Assembly: GCA_027061995.1 (NCBI GenBank)
Contig: JAMOUT010000087.1
Span: 25,652-89,651 of the forward strand
Direction: 5' to 3'
DNA length: 64,000 nucleotides
From: Candidatus Aminicenantota bacterium
Lineage (GTDB): Bacteria > Acidobacteriota > Aminicenantia > JAMOAD01
Shown piece after piece: positions 61,019 to 64,000 of this stretch. The notes beneath the pieces are model-generated. The model had not been told where the DNA came from, ran no database searches, and saw only the letters and a list, made by a program, of their open reading frames with translations. Position 1 is the stretch's first letter. Each line of letters opens with the position of its first letter. The translations under genes and the position numbers were made by a program.

Positions 61019-62032
61019 TTATTTATTAAATTTTGTTTTAAAAGAGATTTTTGCGGTGAGAGTTATATAGAGATCACCTTTGGGGGCATCGTTTCCCGTA
61101 TAAAACAGATATCTGACATTAGGCGAAAATTGAATCATTTTATTTATTTTAAAATTTACCCCCGTCATTATATACCTTGTTTTATATTGAGAAGCAAGAG
61201 CCGGAACATACCCTCCTATATCTTTAAAATTCAAATCGGTTAATATATCATATCTTACAAAAAATCGGGTTTTATCAGAGATATTTATAACCGCAAAACC
61301 CGAGATAATCCCATTGTTTTCACTATCCCCTGCTTCCGGGTTTTCAATAAGATAATTATATATTAAGCCGGCTCTACCCCATGAACCTTTTAATCCTCCG
61401 AAAAGGGATAGGTATGTTTTTTCTTTTCCACTGTCCGATGCATAATATCCGTTCACTTCCGTATAAAATGATTTTGTTTCATAACCCAATCTTCCGTAAA
61501 CAGCTTTACCTTTATTCCATTCCCCTTTATTTGAACCATAATTACCAAACATAATAGTATATATGATTCTGTTTTCGGTTTTACCGTCGATAGCTATCCC
61601 CGTATCTCTTGAAGATGCGAATTTGAAAAAATCGGCCGGTGTTTTTTCTATGAACCTGAACCCCCAAAATTTTTCAACTTTATTAAAAGAGGGAGGCTCT
61701 ATAAGGCCGATTAAAAGATTTATCCCTCTTCCGAGTTTCTTTTTAATATGAGCATTTTTAAGATAAGGATAAACCGAGCTTTTTTCATAAGCAGAACTAT
61801 CCATCTCAAGTCTTACTCTGACAGACCAGCCATCGCCCAAATCAGTATTATACCCGAAATATATTCGTCTGAACCAAAACCCGTTCTGCCCCTGAAAATC
61901 ACTATTACCGCTGCTTATTACCGAATAATACTCAGGTATCATATACCCTCTTATATCATCAGCTTTAAGATTTAATCCGATTAAAAGGATAATAATAATT
62001 AACAGAGTTAATACAATATTTCTCCTCTTCAT
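61019..62032 (-). CDS. Outer-membrane porin-like beta-barrel
   Basis: Signal peptide, amphipathic strands (GFWFRRIYFGYNTDLGDGWSVRVRLEMD), SD GGAGG. Confidence 0.7.
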   Translation of the reverse strand: MKRRNIVLTLLIIIILLIGLNLKADDIRGYMIPEYYSVISSGNSDFQGQNGFWFRRIYFGYNTDLGDGWSVRVRLEMDSSAYEKSSVYPYLKNAHIKKKLGRGINLLIGLIEPPSFNKVEKFWGFRFIEKTPADFFKFASSRDTGIAIDGKTENRIIYTIMFGNYGSNKGEWNKGKAVYGRLGYETKSFYTEVNGYYASDSGKEKTYLSLFGGLKGSWGRAGLIYNYLIENPEAGDSENNGIISGFAVINISDKTRFFVRYDILTDLNFKDIGGYVPALASQYKTRYIMTGVNFKINKMIQFSPNVRYLFYTGNDAPKGDLYITLTAKISFKTKFNK

Positions 62033-62200
62033 ATTTACCTCCTATTAATAATATACTATTTAGATTTTTTTCCGCAACCTCATCACATTATTTTATAAAG
62101 ATACTACCATTAGTTTTATCCATATTCTATAACATAACCGGAACCTTAACCATCTTACTATAACCCTGTAATAAATAAGATATTTTCTACTGAGAAGAAC

Positions 62201-62229
62201 TTGAAAAATTAGAACCATTAAGATAAAAT
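62201..62229 (+). promoter_or_regulatory. Promoter of SAM hydroxide adenosyltransferase-queD-queE operon
   Basis: TTGAAA-N17-TAAAAT, 21 nt upstream of ATG. Confidence 0.5.
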
Positions 62230-62250
62230 ATCGTATATGGAAGGTATAAT

Positions 62251-63045
62251 ATGAAAAAATATATAGGGCTTTTAACGGATTTCGGAATAAAGGATTATTT
62301 TGTGGGAGTATTGCACGGAGTAATCAAACAGATAAATCCTGAAGTTGAGATTTTTGATATAGCGCATGGTGTCACCTCTCATTATACTCTCTCAGCCGCT
62401 TTTATTGCGGAAAAAAATTTCAAATTCTTCCCTTACGGCACAATTTTTATTGTTGTGGTTGATCCGGGAGTAGGAACCGATAGGAATATAATTCTTGTAT
62501 CCTATGACAGATACTATTTTATAGCACCCGACAATGGTGTTCTAACCCCTTTTTTATCGAGCGATGATAAGGTTGTCAGAATTATAGATGCGGATCATTA
62601 TTTTCTTTCAAAAGATTCTTCAACTTTCGAGGCAAGAGACAGGATGGCACCTATTGCAGCCTATCTATCACGGGGAACAGAGCCTTCAAGACTCGGAACA
62701 GAAACGGATGATTATATAATAGACAATAGTTATTTCCCTAAAATAAAAGGGACGAATATTATAGAGGGGAAAATTGTTTATGTGGATAAATTCGGTAATA
62801 TCATAACTAATTTTACAAAAGATTTTATTTTTAATGCTATGGGTGGTTCAAGTTTTACCAAATTTAAAATAAAAATAAACGGACAAGAGATAACCGATTT
62901 TGTAAAAGTGTATGCTCAAGGGAAAACCACCCCTTTCATGCTTTTCGGAAGCCATGGAAATCTTGAAATAGCAATGAATAAAAAACCGGCTTATAAAACA
63001 TTAAAAGTGGGATTAAACCAAACCGTGGAACTTAACTTTTATTGA
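62251..63045 (+). CDS. SAM hydroxide adenosyltransferase (DUF62/chlorinase-fluorinase fold)
   Basis: YIGLLTDFGIKDYFVGVLHGVIKQINP, VVVDPGVGTDRNIILV, APDNGVLTPF, YVDKFGNIITNF. Confidence 0.9.
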   Translation: MKKYIGLLTDFGIKDYFVGVLHGVIKQINPEVEIFDIAHGVTSHYTLSAAFIAEKNFKFFPYGTIFIVVVDPGVGTDRNIILVSYDRYYFIAPDNGVLTPFLSSDDKVVRIIDADHYFLSKDSSTFEARDRMAPIAAYLSRGTEPSRLGTETDDYIIDNSYFPKIKGTNIIEGKIVYVDKFGNIITNFTKDFIFNAMGGSSFTKFKIKINGQEITDFVKVYAQGKTTPFMLFGSHGNLEIAMNKKPAYKTLKVGLNQTVELNFY

Positions 63046-63052
63046 GGAGAAA

Positions 63053-63487
63053 ATGGAAATAAGATGGGAAAAATCCTTTGATTCGGCTCACAGGATATAT
63101 CAACATACCGCCAAATGCAGATTTTTACACGGGCACACTTATAAAGTTAAAGTCAGAGCGGAGGGAGAGCTTGATAAATGGGGGATGGTTGTTGATTTCG
63201 GAGATTTAAAAAAACTGATTATAGATTTTCTTGATCATAAAATTATCCTTTACAAGAATGACCCTATACTCAAACAATTAAAAGAGGCAAAACAAAGGGT
63301 GGTTGCTCTTGACAGAAATCCCACAGCGGAGAATATAGCAAAATTGATTGCATCAAGAGTAATACAAAATTTCACGGTTAATTTTGTTGAGGTTGAGGTT
63401 TTTGAAACAGCAACTCAAAGCGGTTTTTGCAGAATGGACAAAAACTCTTATGAGAAAGTTGAGTTTGAAGATATTACAGAAGATTAG
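63053..63487 (+). CDS. queD: 6-carboxytetrahydropterin synthase QueD
   Basis: FDSAHRIYQHTAKCRFLHGHTYKVKVRAEGEL, GMVVDFGDLKKLI, DHKIIL, NPTAENIAKLI. Confidence 0.94.
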   Translation: MEIRWEKSFDSAHRIYQHTAKCRFLHGHTYKVKVRAEGELDKWGMVVDFGDLKKLIIDFLDHKIILYKNDPILKQLKEAKQRVVALDRNPTAENIAKLIASRVIQNFTVNFVEVEVFETATQSGFCRMDKNSYEKVEFEDITED

Positions 63488-64000
63488 ATGGAATCACTCA
63501 TCTATCACTCAATATTTACATCAATTCAAGGCGAGGGAATCTTTACGGGAAAATTCTCCGTTTTTTTGAGATTATCGGGATGCAATCTTAATTGTTCTTT
63601 CTGTGATACAAAATATGCCGTTGATATACAATATTTTAAAGATTGGGAAAAACAACCGATTGATGAAATTATTAAAAAAATAACCAAATTATCCGATAAC
63701 AAAATTAAAAATCTGATAATAACAGGGGGAGAACCCCTTCTTCAAATAGAGGGGATTAAATCCCTTATATCAATCCTTAAAAACAATTTTACAACCATTG
63801 AGATAGAAACAAACGGGACAATCTCGGGCAAATTATTATTTGAAAACTCCGTCCATTTCAATGTATCCGTTAAACTTTCAAACAGCGGAGAAAAAAAAGA
63901 TAAAAGAGTTATTCCGAAAATAATAGATGAATTTAATGATTATGAAAGGGCGATTTTTAAATTTGTTGTAAAAGATGAAAAAGATGTTAATGAGGTTAAA
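63488..64000 (+). CDS. queE: 7-carboxy-7-deazaguanine synthase QueE, truncated by window edge
   Basis: MESLIYHSIFTSIQGEGIFTGKFSVFLRLSGCNLNCSFCDTKYA, NLIITGGEPLLQ, IEIETNGT; starts directly after the queD stop. Confidence 0.93.
   Translation, partial: MESLIYHSIFTSIQGEGIFTGKFSVFLRLSGCNLNCSFCDTKYAVDIQYFKDWEKQPIDEIIKKITKLSDNKIKNLIITGGEPLLQIEGIKSLISILKNNFTTIEIETNGTISGKLLFENSVHFNVSVKLSNSGEKKDKRVIPKIIDEFNDYERAIFKFVVKDEKDVNEVK

Overview
AT-rich bacterial chromosomal window, Gram-negative type (TonB-dependent receptor, TonB, FadL-like porin and other beta-barrels). It carries about 50 protein genes, one tRNA-Ala(CGC), several intrinsic terminators and one decayed serine hydrolase. I saw no prophage, transposon or CRISPR array. 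Recognisable blocks: tgt-yajC-secD-secF with a methyltransferase; S9 and M24 peptidases; ChaN/FadL/SGNH lipase operon; hutH and, separately, hutU; a FecR/DUF6600-like surface protein with a Ser/Tyr/Asn-rich tail; a glycosyltransferase pair; a PtmE/NeuB-like sugar pair; metG-folE; a histidine kinase coupled to a solute-binding protein; ugd-uxs-acyltransferase-FecCD permease; a TonB/GWxTD/sulfatase-like/GH3 block; and queD-queE. The strongest candidate system is an eight-gene, tightly overlapping, ArsR-headed operon (34520-40634, minus strand). It encodes DsrE-like, TusA, MvhD-like, two HdrA/QmoAB-like flavoproteins, a winged-helix protein and a QmoC-like membrane subunit. A second signal, read directly from the DNA, is a recurring promoter layout (TTGaan - 17 nt - TAnnnT - 5/6 nt - ATG, no Shine-Dalgarno) at six transcription-unit starts. 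It predicts leaderless mRNAs alongside ordinary SD-led genes. All functional names are by motif reading only; no database search was run.
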